Below are positions 9,503 through 20,230 of a stretch of 47,679 nt of DNA, one piece after another (position 1 is the first letter of the stretch; every line of letters begins with the position of its first letter). Position numbers and translations under genes: made by a program. Below the pieces are notes generated by a model. The model was given only the letters and a program-made list of their open reading frames with translations. It was not told the DNA's origin and searched no databases. The stretch spans positions 1,562 to 49,240 of the forward strand of contig CAUDNR010000446.1 in NCBI GenBank assembly GCA_958430865.1, in the 5' to 3' direction. This DNA is from Entrophospora sp. SA101. Its lineage: Eukaryota > Glomeromycota > Glomeromycetes > Entrophosporales > Entrophosporaceae.

Positions 9503-10861
9503 ATGGTTACCGCCAAAAGAAAAAGCCTCAAAAAAAACAATAATAATGCTATCACTAACGATGATAAGAATAAACTTATCGCTGAAGAATTTAAATCGTC
9601 TGATTCAGAACAAAGTGTAACTACAACAAGTCCAACAACAACTCCTCGTACCAGAAGTCGTCAAACTCCAACGCGTACTTCTCCAAGGAAAATTCGTAAA
9701 TCCACGCCTACTCCTTTCACCTATTCTCATTCAAATGTCTTCAAAAAACATTATATTGAAAATATCCCGATCATTGAAACTACCATAAGATTTGAAGAGG
9801 ATGAGTACGATGTTTGGCGTCGTCTAGATACTGACGAAATTAATCTCCACTACTTGTTACGTGTCAGATATCCTACTGATAATGATGTAGATGAGTGGAA
9901 ACGTGAACTTGAGAAGCTGAAAAAAGAATTTTCTAAATATAATATTGTTGAAGAGGGTTGGTTCTATGGTATTTGGTAAGTTCATATTGATCAAGAAACA
10001 AATGCTTGAGAAATATTATGAAATTTTAATATTGATCAATTTCTCTATACATTCATTATTTATAAAATTATTAGGGTATCACTTGATACAGGTAAATAAA
10101 CTATATAATATATAAATAAGTATTATGTATTTATGGATATTTTTTACTTATAAAATAAATTAGCACGCGATGTTGCTGTGAGATATGGAATTTATGATCT
10201 TGTTTCTGTGTTGTTTGAATATGATGATATGTGGTATGAAAGCCCAAGAATAAAGGTAATTTGAAAAATATGTATATTTATACACATGCATCTACTACAC
10301 ATATTTAATACAATGCCAATATATTAATTATTTTACAATATATATAATAATCGTAATGATCCCAAGAAAAAAAGCACATTTGATGCTGCATCTAGTGATG
10401 GGACTGAGTCAATCAATGGTTCAAATGCAGAAAACATATTTTATAACGATGAACCTTCTTACAGAGAACCTAAAGGAAAGGCTGTTGTTCAAACCTCCAC
10501 CACCACAAGTGAATCAAACCATAGCCATAACAAGAATAGTTTAGTTGATCGTGACGATGATGATGATGGAATCTCACCATCAGTCGATATCAAGAAGAAA
10601 AAAACACAACTTCAATCTACTAATCGCGTCCATCATTGTTCAGTACCAACTGACAATGATGTTGACGCTTCTTCCTCTAAGGACATCCGAGATGAAACGG
10701 CTGAAACAAAGACTCTGAAAAGGAAACGGGATGATATCGAAATCAAATCTAGTGCAAAAAGATGTGCTCTCTGGACTGGAATCGGTGCTGCGGTTGGTGC
10801 TGGTGTGGCTGCTGCTGCTATTAACACTTTTGGGGCCGGGATATTGGATCTATTAAATTAA
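9503..10861 (+). CDS. Bqt4-like nuclear-envelope protein: APSES/KilA-N-like domain plus C-terminal membrane segment
   Basis: Exons 9503-9975, 10075-10091 (17-nt microexon), 10164-10255 and 10367-10861 give 358 aa. The last intron contains no AG except CCCAAG at 10361-10366, which fixes its acceptor. The N-terminus is basic and S/T-rich. Residues about 95-195 form an APSES/KilA-N-like fold: LHYLLRVRYPTDNDVDEWKR, then EEGWFYGIWVSLDTARDVAV and RYGIYDLVSVLFEYDD, with the G-x-W-V/I-x-L-x-x-A core typical of this fold. A long polar, disordered region follows. The end is hydrophobic and glycine-zipper-like: WTGIGAAVGAGVAAAAINTF. An APSES-like head plus a single C-terminal membrane segment is the layout of fission yeast Bqt4, which anchors telomeres at the inner nuclear membrane. 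Orthology is inferred from layout and motif, not from a search. Confidence 0.6.
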
Positions 10862-10877
10862 TGGTTTAAGAATCGTC

Positions 10878-10883
10878 AATAAA
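10878..10883 (+). terminator. AATAAA poly(A) signal candidate
   Basis: A canonical AATAAA lies 17 bp after the stop codon of the Bqt4-like gene. Use as the cleavage signal is inferred. Confidence 0.45.
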
Positions 10884-11892
10884 TTTTTAGAAAATCATTG
10901 GTCGCTACTACTAATTCTTATTGAACAAAAAAAAATTAGTGTTTTTGAACATTATTTGATACTTCTTTAATACGTATATATCTACTTTTATGATTAATCC
11001 AACTTTTAGATAAATATATATATTTAGACAAGGGTTTAAGTTATCATTAAAGGATAACATTATTAAAAAATATATAATTTTCATGCTTATTTTTTATCAT
11101 TCTTTTTATTTTCTTTCATCTCATCCACTATCATCATCATCATCATTTTTTAATGTGTATATAGATAATCATAAATGCTTCTATATGTAAATATATTCCA
11201 TGTTATATTTTTATCCTAATACAAAAATTGATTTTTTGATCGATTATTAATATGGTAATTGTTTCATGCACTAACCTGCCACATTAATTGAAGACATTTG
11301 TTGTAAATTTCGTTGTAAACCATAACAAGTTACAAGGTAATTAAAAAAAAATCTAAAGTTTGGAAGATGATGCTTTGATTGAAGAATGAAATGTTTAACA
11401 TTATCATCATATTACTTTAACTATTATTAATAATCATCAAACTTCAAGAAAAATAGTTTACCAAAAAAGAATCTCTTCTGCTCGTGGAATTAATCGCATT
11501 GTGTATTGCTCTAATTTTTTTAATCGATCATTCTGGAAGTTTATAATATGAATTCTATGAATGGATGAGATATAAATATTTTTATTTTGTAGGGCTGGAG
11601 AAAAATTATCTGCAAATTACAGATTGAATTTTATTATATGATTGAGAATTTTTATTATCACTTGGTTTGTGAAAAGTAAAATTTATATATATTCCAAATT
11701 ATTGCTATTAAAAATAATTTTGATTTTTTTTTTTTAATTAATCAAGCAATTATACTTTTTAAAGCAATCAGCATACAAACAGCTCCTAAACAAAAAAATT
11801 AAGATCATCTGTTAATAAATTGTATGTATATATTTGCATAATATCAATAAAATGAAAACCATATGAGTACCACAAGGAATTTTTTTTAAAGG
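10884..11892. other. Convergent intergenic region with two short coding-like patches
   Basis: AT-rich spacer between the Bqt4-like gene and H2B. On the minus strand, about 11533-11460 reads NDRLKKLEQYTMRLI then PRAEEILFW and a stop, preceded by an acceptor-like CCAG. About 11795-11745 reads GAVCMLIALKSIIA and a stop, preceded by TTTAG. Either could be the last exon of an undetected gene or debris; no linked upstream exons were found, so no gene is called. Confidence 0.3.
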
Positions 11893-12297
11893 TTATTTAG
11901 CACTTGTATACTTTGTTACAGCCTTAGTTCCTTCAGAAACAGCATGTTTTGCTAATTCTCCCGGAAGGATAAGCCTGACTGCAGTTTGAATCTCTCGTGA
12001 AGAAATTGTGGATCTTTTATTGTAAGTAGCAAGTTTTGAAGCTTCTGCTGCAATACGTTCAAAAATATCATTCACAAATGAGTTCATAATAGACATTGCT
12101 TTGTTTGAGATGCCAGTCTCGGGATGGACTTGTTTTAACACTTTATAGATATAACTAGAATATGTTTCTTTTCGAGCCTTTTTTCTTTTGACTTTATTAT
12201 CAGTTGTTGCTGTTGCAGCTGTTTTTTTCTTTTCTCCTGAAGCTGCAGTTGTTATTGGAGCTTTTGAAGCTGGTTTTTTTTCTGATTTTGGAGGCAT
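11893..12297 (-). CDS. Histone H2B
   Basis: Core histone that pairs with H2A in the nucleosome. Intronless, 134 aa, full length. The Lys/Ala/Thr-rich tail is followed by [80 protein letters not shown] and [13 protein letters not shown]. The C-terminal AVTKYTSAK carries the lysine ubiquitinated by Rad6/Bre1 in other eukaryotes. Its start is only 78 bp from the start of the divergent F-box gene. No H2A partner is in the window, although fungal H2B genes are often paired head-to-head with H2A. Lack of introns contrasts with almost every other gene here, as is common for histone genes. Confidence 0.98.
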   Translation of the reverse strand: MPPKSEKKPASKAPITTAASGEKKKTAATATTDNKVKRKKARKETYSSYIYKVLKQVHPETGISNKAMSIMNSFVNDIFERIAAEASKLATYNKRSTISSREIQTAVRLILPGELAKHAVSEGTKAVTKYTSAK

Positions 12298-12375
12298 ATT
12301 TACTAATTATTAGATAACTTTTTTTGTTAAAATAATTGTTAATCAAAAGATTACTGTATCACAAAAAAAAATTCA
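12298..12375. promoter_or_regulatory. 78-bp bidirectional promoter, H2B / F-box gene
   Basis: The whole space between the two divergent start codons. It is almost pure A/T with short T and A runs. Both 5' leaders and both core promoters must fit in it or overlap the opposite gene. No TATA or histone-type upstream element could be singled out. Confidence 0.55.
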
Positions 12376-14037
12376 ATGATTGAAGAAAATATTTTAAAAC
12401 TTGATACGCTACCACCAGAAATTATTATTGCAATATGTCGAAAATTATCACTATTGGATAAATGTAGTGTAAGTAAAGTTTGTAAATGTTTTCAAAGGAT
12501 AATTTACAATAACTTAGAATTTTGGAGATTTCTCGATTTATCACCATTTAGTGAGAATCTCACAAACCAACATTTGTTTAATATATTAAGAACAAGATGG
12601 AAGTCAAATATAAAAGGTCAACGTTTAGATTTAAGTGGGTGTCAATTAATTAATTCTTATGCACTTGAGAAATTAGCAGCAATGTATTCGGATTTTCAAG
12701 GAATCCATTTAAATAATGAACCACGTTATGATACATGGATTTCAGATGATGATGGTTATAATGATAATGAATACAATGATAAATGGTTAAAATTAAAGTA
12801 TTATCATAAAAGTCCTACCTTCACAAAAGCTGGTAGACCAGGATTATATCAAAAATGGCGAGTTTCACATTCATCACTATCATCAAAAACACAACCATGG
12901 ATCATCGGTGATAAATCAATTCAATTAATTATACAAAAATCTTATAAAACCTTAAGTCATCTATCACTTGGAAATCAAAAACTTCGTCATGAAACTGCTA
13001 CTGCAATTGCATCTTGTTCGCAATTACTTTATTTAGATTTATGTGGTACAGATTTAAATGATGCCTCTTTACAAGACATTTTGACAAAAACTAATAAACT
13101 TGAATCTTTAAAATTGTTAGATATAGAGTTGACACCGATGACTTTAATGATAATAAGACTTTTGAAAAATTTACGGTTATTGCATATAAGTGGACTTAAT
13201 AAAAAAAATTTAAATTCAAGATCAATATCTGACACGTTAAAGAATTTATCGAATTTGCAAAATTTTAGAATGAATCAAACAATGATTGGTGAAGTTGACC
13301 GAGTGATTATAGAAGGGCTTTCGTGGGTATTTTGTGACGGACCAGTAGAAACATTTAATGTCATGTTAGAGAATAATCGTAATAACAATAATGGCACATC
13401 GGTAAAACAAAACAGAACTTCACTACGTTATCTTGATCTTTCACCTAAACTTGATATTTATCCAAGAAGTCAAGAAAGTCATGTTCAAATAGAACATTAT
13501 ATAACAATTAGCAATTCATCATTATGGTCATTATCTGTTAACCATCCTTTTTTGGTTTCTTTAAGGATATTTAATGCTTATGCTATAAGTGCAGAAGGAA
13601 TTGATGTATTGTTATCAAATCTTCATTATTTGGAATATTTGGAATTGAGAAGATGGCGTGGTATGGATTTAGATCCAATCAATAGATTGACACCATCTTA
13701 TTGTCCAAAATTAAAAGAGATTGTATTACACGGCATTGAAATATCGGATTTTGACGAATGGATAAAAGTTGTTGAAATTGATCAAAAAAATGATGACGAC
13801 TCCATTACTAAAATAAATTATGTTGGATTTCGAAATTTGGAGGTATTGGATTTGACTGATATTTCTGGTTATTGTGATAAACATTTTGATTTTATGGTGG
13901 TACAATGTTCAAAACTTCATAAAGTAAGACTATTAAAAACTGGTGTTAAAGATCTTGATGAAATAGTTAAAAAAAGAAAAAGGATTATTATAAACAACGA
14001 TTCCGGGTGGATGGACATTTTACATAGCTATAATTAG
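12376..14037 (+). CDS. F-box / leucine-rich repeat protein
   Basis: Single-exon, 553 aa. Residues about 8-50 are an F-box: LDTLPPEIIIAICRKLSLLD then KCSVSKVCKCFQRIIYNNLE and FWRFLDLS. LRR-like units follow, for example RLDLSGCQLINSYALEKLAA, SHLSLGNQKLRHETATAIAS, LLYLDLCGTDLNDASLQDIL, YLEYLELRRWRGM and NLEVLDLTDISGYCDKHF. Proteins of this build are substrate adaptors of SCF (Skp1-Cullin1-F-box) ubiquitin ligases, with the LRRs binding the substrate. An acidic insert (about residues 115-140) and an Asn-rich patch near 335 interrupt the repeat array. No specific ortholog is recognised. It shares its promoter region with H2B. Confidence 0.85.
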   Translation: MIEENILKLDTLPPEIIIAICRKLSLLDKCSVSKVCKCFQRIIYNNLEFWRFLDLSPFSENLTNQHLFNILRTRWKSNIKGQRLDLSGCQLINSYALEKLAAMYSDFQGIHLNNEPRYDTWISDDDGYNDNEYNDKWLKLKYYHKSPTFTKAGRPGLYQKWRVSHSSLSSKTQPWIIGDKSIQLIIQKSYKTLSHLSLGNQKLRHETATAIASCSQLLYLDLCGTDLNDASLQDILTKTNKLESLKLLDIELTPMTLMIIRLLKNLRLLHISGLNKKNLNSRSISDTLKNLSNLQNFRMNQTMIGEVDRVIIEGLSWVFCDGPVETFNVMLENNRNNNNGTSVKQNRTSLRYLDLSPKLDIYPRSQESHVQIEHYITISNSSLWSLSVNHPFLVSLRIFNAYAISAEGIDVLLSNLHYLEYLELRRWRGMDLDPINRLTPSYCPKLKEIVLHGIEISDFDEWIKVVEIDQKNDDDSITKINYVGFRNLEVLDLTDISGYCDKHFDFMVVQCSKLHKVRLLKTGVKDLDEIVKKRKRIIINNDSGWMDILHSYN

Positions 14038-14169
14038 TCGGACTTATGTAGTAATAAATGTGCATTACATGATTGTTTTATTATAAATTCAGTCGTTTTA
14101 TTATTTATTTACTTTTTTTTATTGCGCGAGAAAAATTTTGAATTATGAATTTTTCAATTGAGAAAAAGA

Positions 14170-14700
14170 TAAGACAAGACAGATCAAACAAACATCATCT
14201 AATTCAATAAAGTTATTAAACAAAATCCCACTTGAATATATTGCGGATCCTGCAAGACACGAAGAAGCAGAAATGGGTTGAATGGTGGGTTGAATGATAA
14301 TGGGACCATCCACATCATCCGGGATTTAAAAATAAAGCAGAAAACGATAGAAATGGTAAAAGTGATAATTTATTAAGGTTACCATCTGGTGCAATATCAA
14401 AGGAGCCAAATTTGATCCGATCGTACCAGATGATATAATCTTATTGGTGGACATCATCAACAGCATAGTCATGAACTTCATCCTGTTGCAGGACAAAATC
14501 CTGGTGAATTGTTACCACTAAGACAAGAACACTCCATACCTCAAACTACAAAACCCATTTACAATGACACAAACCAAACAGAAGATTATTACTATAAGCG
14601 ATAGTCACCATCTTGAAAGTAACAGAAAAGAATTTGGTCCACCAGGTGGTAGAAATTTGGATGGTGGTTTTGGTGATGGTGGTAGGTTTAGAGTTTTTAA
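14170..14700 (+). pseudogene. Remnant of a proteasome inhibitor PI31-like gene
   Basis: One frame reads SDNLLRLPSGAISK and the next, after a one-base shift, GAKFDPIVPDD. Together they match the PI31 C-terminal signature (RLPPGA-x-PPGARFDP). Before it comes EYIADPARHEEAEMG. After it, in yet another frame, come GGHHQQHSHELHPVAGQNPG and a Gly-rich FGPPGGRNLDGGFGDGG. Several stops and shifts separate the pieces. PI31 (PSMF1/Fub1) is a proteasome-binding regulator; only its proline/glycine-rich C-terminal half is recognisable here. Confidence 0.55.
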
Positions 14701-14855
14701 ATGGTTTTAAATTTTATCATAAAGTAGTATTGAGGAAAAATTGCAGATAAATTGTTATTTCACGTATATAATTTTAATTAGTTTTTTTTTCAATATAATT
14801 TCTTTTTTTTTCTCATTAAATTAATAGTAAATAATGAATAGTGATAATGAAAAAA

Positions 14856-16739
14856 TTAGGAGATCACCATATTAGGATTTCTTCCCATTAATATTTCATA
14901 GACCCTTTTTGAAATTGATTTATTAATGTATCTACCTCTTTGTCCCAACCAAATACCTGAAATCTTTAATAGAGAATATTTTTTAACATTTATTTGTTTA
15001 ATTAAATATTGTTGATTATAATAATAGTAATACCTCTATACTTGTTAACAATTTTTCGGCTTCTTCTTTATCTTTACATCGTTTATATGCATAATACAAT
15101 GACTTGATTGTTGGATACTTATTAACAATTCCTTTTGCTACAGAAGGGGCAACAAATTGTATTTCCTGCAACATACGTAACCATGTATCACCAGCATCAA
15201 CTCCAGTTCGAATTTGACCTTCAATCAAAAAGTTCAAATTTCCATTTCGATTCCTAACATTCATATATATGTGGTTATTTATAATATTATAACGGGAAAA
15301 AAAGCTCAAAAAAGTCTACTTACTTGTAAGGAATTGTTGAGATGTCTACTGAGAATAAACCTATAGTTTCAACTGTATCACTTATATCTTTTGTGTGAAC
15401 AATGGAACATTTCCCAATAATTTGAAGCCAGATCAATTCTTCTTCAATTTTTTCAGGATCAGGTCCCAAATTATTATTATTGGCTGGCTGTTTTTTCTTG
15501 TGCCTTTGAATTTCGTTTGTTTCTTGATCTTCTTCTTGATTTTCATTAATTTTTGCACGAACTGCATTAGTAAAATTACGATTGTGATGTAATCTTTTCT
15601 TTCTGCAATATTCTTCAAAACCTTCTATTAAAATAATCAACTTTTTATTAGTAAATGCATTTTTCAAATTTTGTAGATAATCTTTCATGGAATTTTGCCC
15701 AATGATCTTGCCCAGTTCTGAAATTGGAAGATAAACCATTAAATAAACATCATCATGAATTTTTTCAGGTACTGGCATGAAAGCATCAAGTTCATCATCC
15801 CATTCTGCGCTAACTTTTCTTCTCCATTTAATGATCTTTGAAATATTGTGTTGAATTGTATTAATTGTTATAAATTTTGATTCTAAATTAGATTGTATCA
15901 AAGAACCAAAAGTTCCTTCCATTAAAGAAGCTTCAATATCGGCAATCAATTCTCGCGTCATATCAAATTTTTCAAATTTTTTTTTGTTAATTTGTTGAAT
16001 TTGCTTGACTCTTTGTTTTTCTGCTTTTTTTTCCAACTATCATAAAAAAAAATTTTTTTTTAATTAAAAAATTAAGAAAATATTGTTTGAACAAAATCTA
16101 TTCAAAAAATTTACTTTTTTACGTTGACGTTCTAGTTTTTCTTCTACTTTAGCTAGCTGTAATCAATGGTTGTGTTAAAATCATATTATTATATTTAATA
16201 ACAAAATATATATCAAGGGTTTTTAAATTAATTTTTACCCTTTCAATCGAAATAGTTCTTTTAAATGATTTTTTCGAGCCTTCTTTCTGATTTTTTTTAA
16301 TAATAGAGTCGTCGTCGTCGTCGTCATCATCATCATCCTCACTACCACCATCTATTTCTATGATTTTTCTTTTTTGCTAAATTAGAGATATGTTAAAATT
16401 TTTTTTGAGATGCATGCGTGCATATTAATTTATATTTATATCTATCTACTTACTTTTTGTTTATTCTTATCATTGTTATCAACTTTTCGCGCACTTTCAA
16501 AGAACTTAATTTATGTATATATGAAATTTAAAAATTTATTTAATAAAATTATCTTTCAAAAAAAAAAAATTTTGTTACTTTACAGTTCCACCAAGAGTTT
16601 GATGAATTGTTCTTTCGACATTATTTATTATTTCCAAATCCAAAATAATATCTTTACAACATTCTGAACCGTATACTATTTCAACTTCGCGAGTCATTTC
16701 TTGTAATTTATCACTTTTTTGAAACTTATTGTCATCCAT
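14856..16739 (-). CDS. EME1: Eme1-type partner subunit of the Mus81 structure-specific endonuclease
   Basis: Exons 16739-16584, 16504-16454, 16376-16239, 16156-16115, 16036-15324, 15253-15034 and 14963-14856 give 475 aa. An acidic and Lys-rich N-terminus (DDDDDDDDD run) is followed by a charged coiled-coil-like stretch and then the pseudo-nuclease ERCC4 domain: SLIQSNLESKFI, ISKIIKWRRKVSAEW, DVYLMVYLPISELGKII, KKLIILIEGFEEYCRK and PEKIEEELIWLQI. The helix-hairpin-helix tail is WLRMLQEIQFVAPSVAKGIV, NKYPTIKSLYYAYKRCKDKE and INKSISKRVYEIL. Mus81-Eme1 cuts recombination and replication-fork intermediates; Eme1 is the inactive partner. The catalytic ERKxxxD motif is absent, as expected. Two acceptors 7 nt apart precede the last exon; only the upstream one (exon from 14963) gives the conserved tail. 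Confidence 0.85.
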
Positions 16740-16965
16740 TTAATTAAAAATTATAACGATTTACTTGTTGTATTTGTTAATTTTGTCAGCGAAGATTTTT
16801 TTAGATTATCAAATGCGATTTTCGTGTAACAAAAATATAAGCTCGATTTTTAAATCTAGATTTTATTATTATATTTTTACAATAAGCAATTACATAATAA
16901 TATCATGGTAAATTGAACTTTAACGCTAGTATTATTCCTTTTCCCCTTAATAACTAATAATTTAA

Positions 16966-18481
16966 TTAACCTTCGGCGCGATATAGCCATTTTTGTCTTT
17001 TATTAATGGGCAAAATACCATTCAAAACATTCATTTCCACTTTATTAGATTTGCTTCCCCATAGCCTTGCTGGATATTTCCTTTTTTTCTCAATAAAATT
17101 ATTCCAATAATATTCGTTTTCAATAATTGGTATTCCATTTGCAATAATTGAATTCATCAATTGACCACATTCTCCACAAAAAAGCTTTGGTTCGCCATTA
17201 CTATTATCTCGTAAACTGGTTTTTTCACCACAATGTGAACAAGTTTTTGCTCTTGTAGTTGGAGCACGTTCTGTGGTGGTAATAGGTGTAGCAGCAGCAG
17301 CAGAAGTAGAAGACATCGCTGTTGATGATATATGTGACAATTTATCATTTTGGGTTTGATTATCTTTTGTTGATTTATTTTGAATGGATAAATTTGTATT
17401 TGAGTTTTGAATAGATGTGAAGAGATGTTTATTTGCCAATGATGAGGTATTAGTTGTTTGTTGTTTACTAACATTTGATGAGGTTTTAATTTTTGTCGAT
17501 TTTGAATTACGTGAATTTGATGTGCTTGATGGTCCAATATTCTAATAATATTAATGATTGATATTGGTATTTATTTATTTATTATTTGATTGAAATAATT
17601 ATCATAGACATAAAAGCTTACTCTTTTATGTGAACCTGGAATATTTTCTTTTTTAATAATTGATCCAACGTTATCTTTTTTAGAAGGAACATTTGCCTCC
17701 TTTTTATTCAAATTGTTTGATTCTGTAAATGCTAGTTAAATTAGAATAGCAATAATTTTTTGGACATTAAACTCAACTGGCTATTGCAAGATTTATAGTT
17801 TATGAGAAATTATATATATAATATATATATAGTACAAACCATTGCTAAAGCTTTCCTTTCGTATATGCTTTTTATGTGTGTAAAGATTTTTTTCTGTGAC
17901 AATGAGCTTATCTTCATCTGTATTGTATGTATTATCTGACTCATGATTATTGTCACTACCAATAATTCCTGTTGATGCTGATGACACCAAGACATCCTCA
18001 TTACGAAGCCATTTGAAAGTTGTTGGGATACATCCTTTTTCAAAGTATTGAGTTGCCAGTTCTACCGCTTTATCTTTTAAAAATTTTTCAGCATTTATTC
18101 CTTCTTTATACTCAGTATATGGAGGAAGGTTTGGATCAAACGGCCTTTGATCTTTTTCAGCCACAACAGAATAAGAGCCATCCTCAAAATAACAAACTAG
18201 ATTTTCTCCTTCACCAGGATATTGCACATCATAGTCCATTTTTTGTTTAAAAATTTCTATCTCCTTGTTTGGAACTACCTTTGAGAATGTCAAAAACCAT
18301 TTTTTTTTTTTAAATTAATTTTCTTTTTTAGAGGATGTTAATGTCAAATCACAAATGCCCTAAAACTAACCAAAGCTGGCCACCAATAAGAAGCTGAGGG
18401 ATCATCAGGATCAACAAATACAACTTTTTTTCTCATATATTTTGGTTCTATTACGCGTTTATGAGCAAATTTGCTTTCCAT
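16966..18481 (-). CDS. PWWP-like chromatin protein with a C-terminal GATA-like zinc finger
   Basis: Exons 18481-18371, 18278-17840, 17722-17622 and 17541-16966 give 408 aa. The first exons encode a PWWP-like module: KKVVFVDPDDPSASYWWPAL, then VVPNKEIEIFKQKM, GENLVCYFEDGSYSVVAEKD and QRPFDPNLPPYTEY. This order (basic start, WWP, acidic FEDG strand) is that of methyl-histone readers. A Ser/Thr/Asn-rich linker follows, then CSHCGEKTSLRDNSNGEPKL plus FCGECG, a CxxC-x16-CxxC finger close to GATA fingers. Introns 1 and 2 start with GTTAGT and GTTTGT, unusual at +3. The 5' half (to 17943) is duplicated at 45867-46405. Role in chromatin or transcription is inferred from the domains; no ortholog is named. 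Confidence 0.7.
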
Positions 18482-19687
18482 TTTTAATTACAAAAATTTA
18501 CTTTATATTTTTGTTCAAAGTTGAGATCTAATTATTATTTATTATTATTATTATTTACAGGACATTTGTCACTCATATAAAATTTTAGTGATCGACATAC
18601 ATTGAAATAATGAAAAAACCAATTTGAAATGTTACATTAATTTTTTATATTGTGCAACGTAACTTGGCAAACATCCTGGCAATAAAAAGTAAGTGATAAA
18701 CTGGATCTTCCATTGTAGGATTTTTTCTCCTCTACACCAGAATACGTCTAACTCGCTATTATTTAACCTTTTGCAAATTGACGTTTTCAAATATATTCCC
18801 GATGTGGGATTTTTTTAAGTGAATAAATTTTTGTATTTTTTTTTCGGTCACAGGGGCGTGGTAAGAGTTTTCCATTTTATGTGATACAAACTATTGTTGA
18901 AAGATTTACAGAAAAAAAATAAATGGATCAAGAGACAGCAAAGGCATTGTTCGAAAAAGGAGCCTTTTTATTATTTTTAAATGCTCCAAAATGTCTAGAG
19001 GTCCGTAAGTTATTTTCGATTGTTGTTATTTAGATGAACATTATAACAATAATAAATCTAAGATTACAATTTTAATTATTAAAGTTTGGTATTGATCATA
19101 ATTCATGGAAAACAGGCCCAAAGTTTATGGGAGTAAAACTTATTCCTCCTGGTTTACATTTTGTTTATTACAGGTAGTTTAGCTGTTCTCCTTTTCAATA
19201 CTTAATTATTACTATAGATTAAATTTAAGTTGTTACTAGTTTACCAAATGATATAAAAGTTACGAAATTTGAAAATTTTTTATATGCCTATGTTAATTAT
19301 GTTTTATGTACAATTATTTCAAAATAAAACTTGATCATTCATATATATTTTTTCACTAACATTAATTTATTTTATATCTTTAGTACATCTGACAAGTCGG
19401 GAAGTTCTGGATTAAGATCTGGGTTTTTTAAATTTTATGAATATAAAGAGGTAGATATTTGCAAATTGTTTTAATTTATGAGAACAATTAACATTCCAAT
19501 TATATTTTTAAATAATTTGATTGGATTTAATAATTAATTGATAGGTTTTTATTGTAGAATGGGATTATATCATAGAAGACATTAAATTTGAAGATGAACT
19601 TGATAACGATCAAAATGAAAGATTAAAATCAGGTGATTTATCTGGTTAACAAATTAATTAGCCAATTAATTAATAATTTGACTGATA
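17943..19687. repeat. 1,745-bp duplicated segment, copy 1
   Basis: This interval reappears in direct orientation at 45867-47611 with a constant offset of 27,924 bp. I saw no mismatch or indel in the stretches compared, introns and promoter included. It spans exon 1 and most of exon 2 of the PWWP-like gene, the shared promoter, and exons 1-4 of AAR2. This copy is embedded in two intact genes and so is likely the original. Confidence 0.95.
18482..18922. promoter_or_regulatory. Divergent promoter region, PWWP-like gene / AAR2
   Basis: The 441-bp spacer between the two start codons has short GC-richer patches at about 18660-18790 and 18850-18870 (GGGGCGTGG) within AT-rich DNA. It is repeated exactly at 46406-46846. 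Promoter function is inferred from its position. Confidence 0.5.
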
Positions 19688-20167
19688 GATCAATCAATCA
19701 ATCAACTGATCAACCGATCAATATTATTATTAAATATTAGATATGCGACAATTTGATGAGTATTTAGGAGCATATCCTCTTGTGCCGCCAACAAATTGGC
19801 AAAAATGGAGAAATTTAACAAACTATATCACACCTCGACTTATTTCTATGATACTGACAAATAAAGGGAGAGTCACTAATACTGCATCATCAACTGTTGA
19901 CGAAGAAGAATTACAGCAAATTGATAATATTTCACGATTTGAAAAAGAAAATGATAAAATATTATTTACAAAAATAGATTTTAAAAGAAGTTGGAGGCCT
20001 GGTGCAGTTGGAATGGAAGTGACTAAATATAGTCAGGATAAAAGTTGGTTGTTAATTAACCTTTTACAAAAAGTTTATAATAATGGTGAGATATAGCTAT
20101 TATTGATCTTTTTTAATTATAAACTTGGTTTTTTTTATTTAAATGACTAAACATTAATATATACGTT

Positions 20168-20230
<63 letters not shown>

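Noticed and set aside
10356..10544. 62-codon frame starting at an ATG inside the Bqt4-like gene
   Set aside because: Out of frame with the gene; the splice-consistent frame runs through the same bases to 10861.
17157..17537. 126-codon minus-strand open frame
   Set aside because: It is an alternative frame of the last exon of the PWWP-like gene; its His/Gln/Leu richness comes from the shifted Ser/Thr/Asn codons.
18020..18250. Plus-strand 76-codon frame, repeated at 45944-46174
   Set aside because: Antisense to PWWP-like exon 2; it appears twice only because the segment is duplicated.
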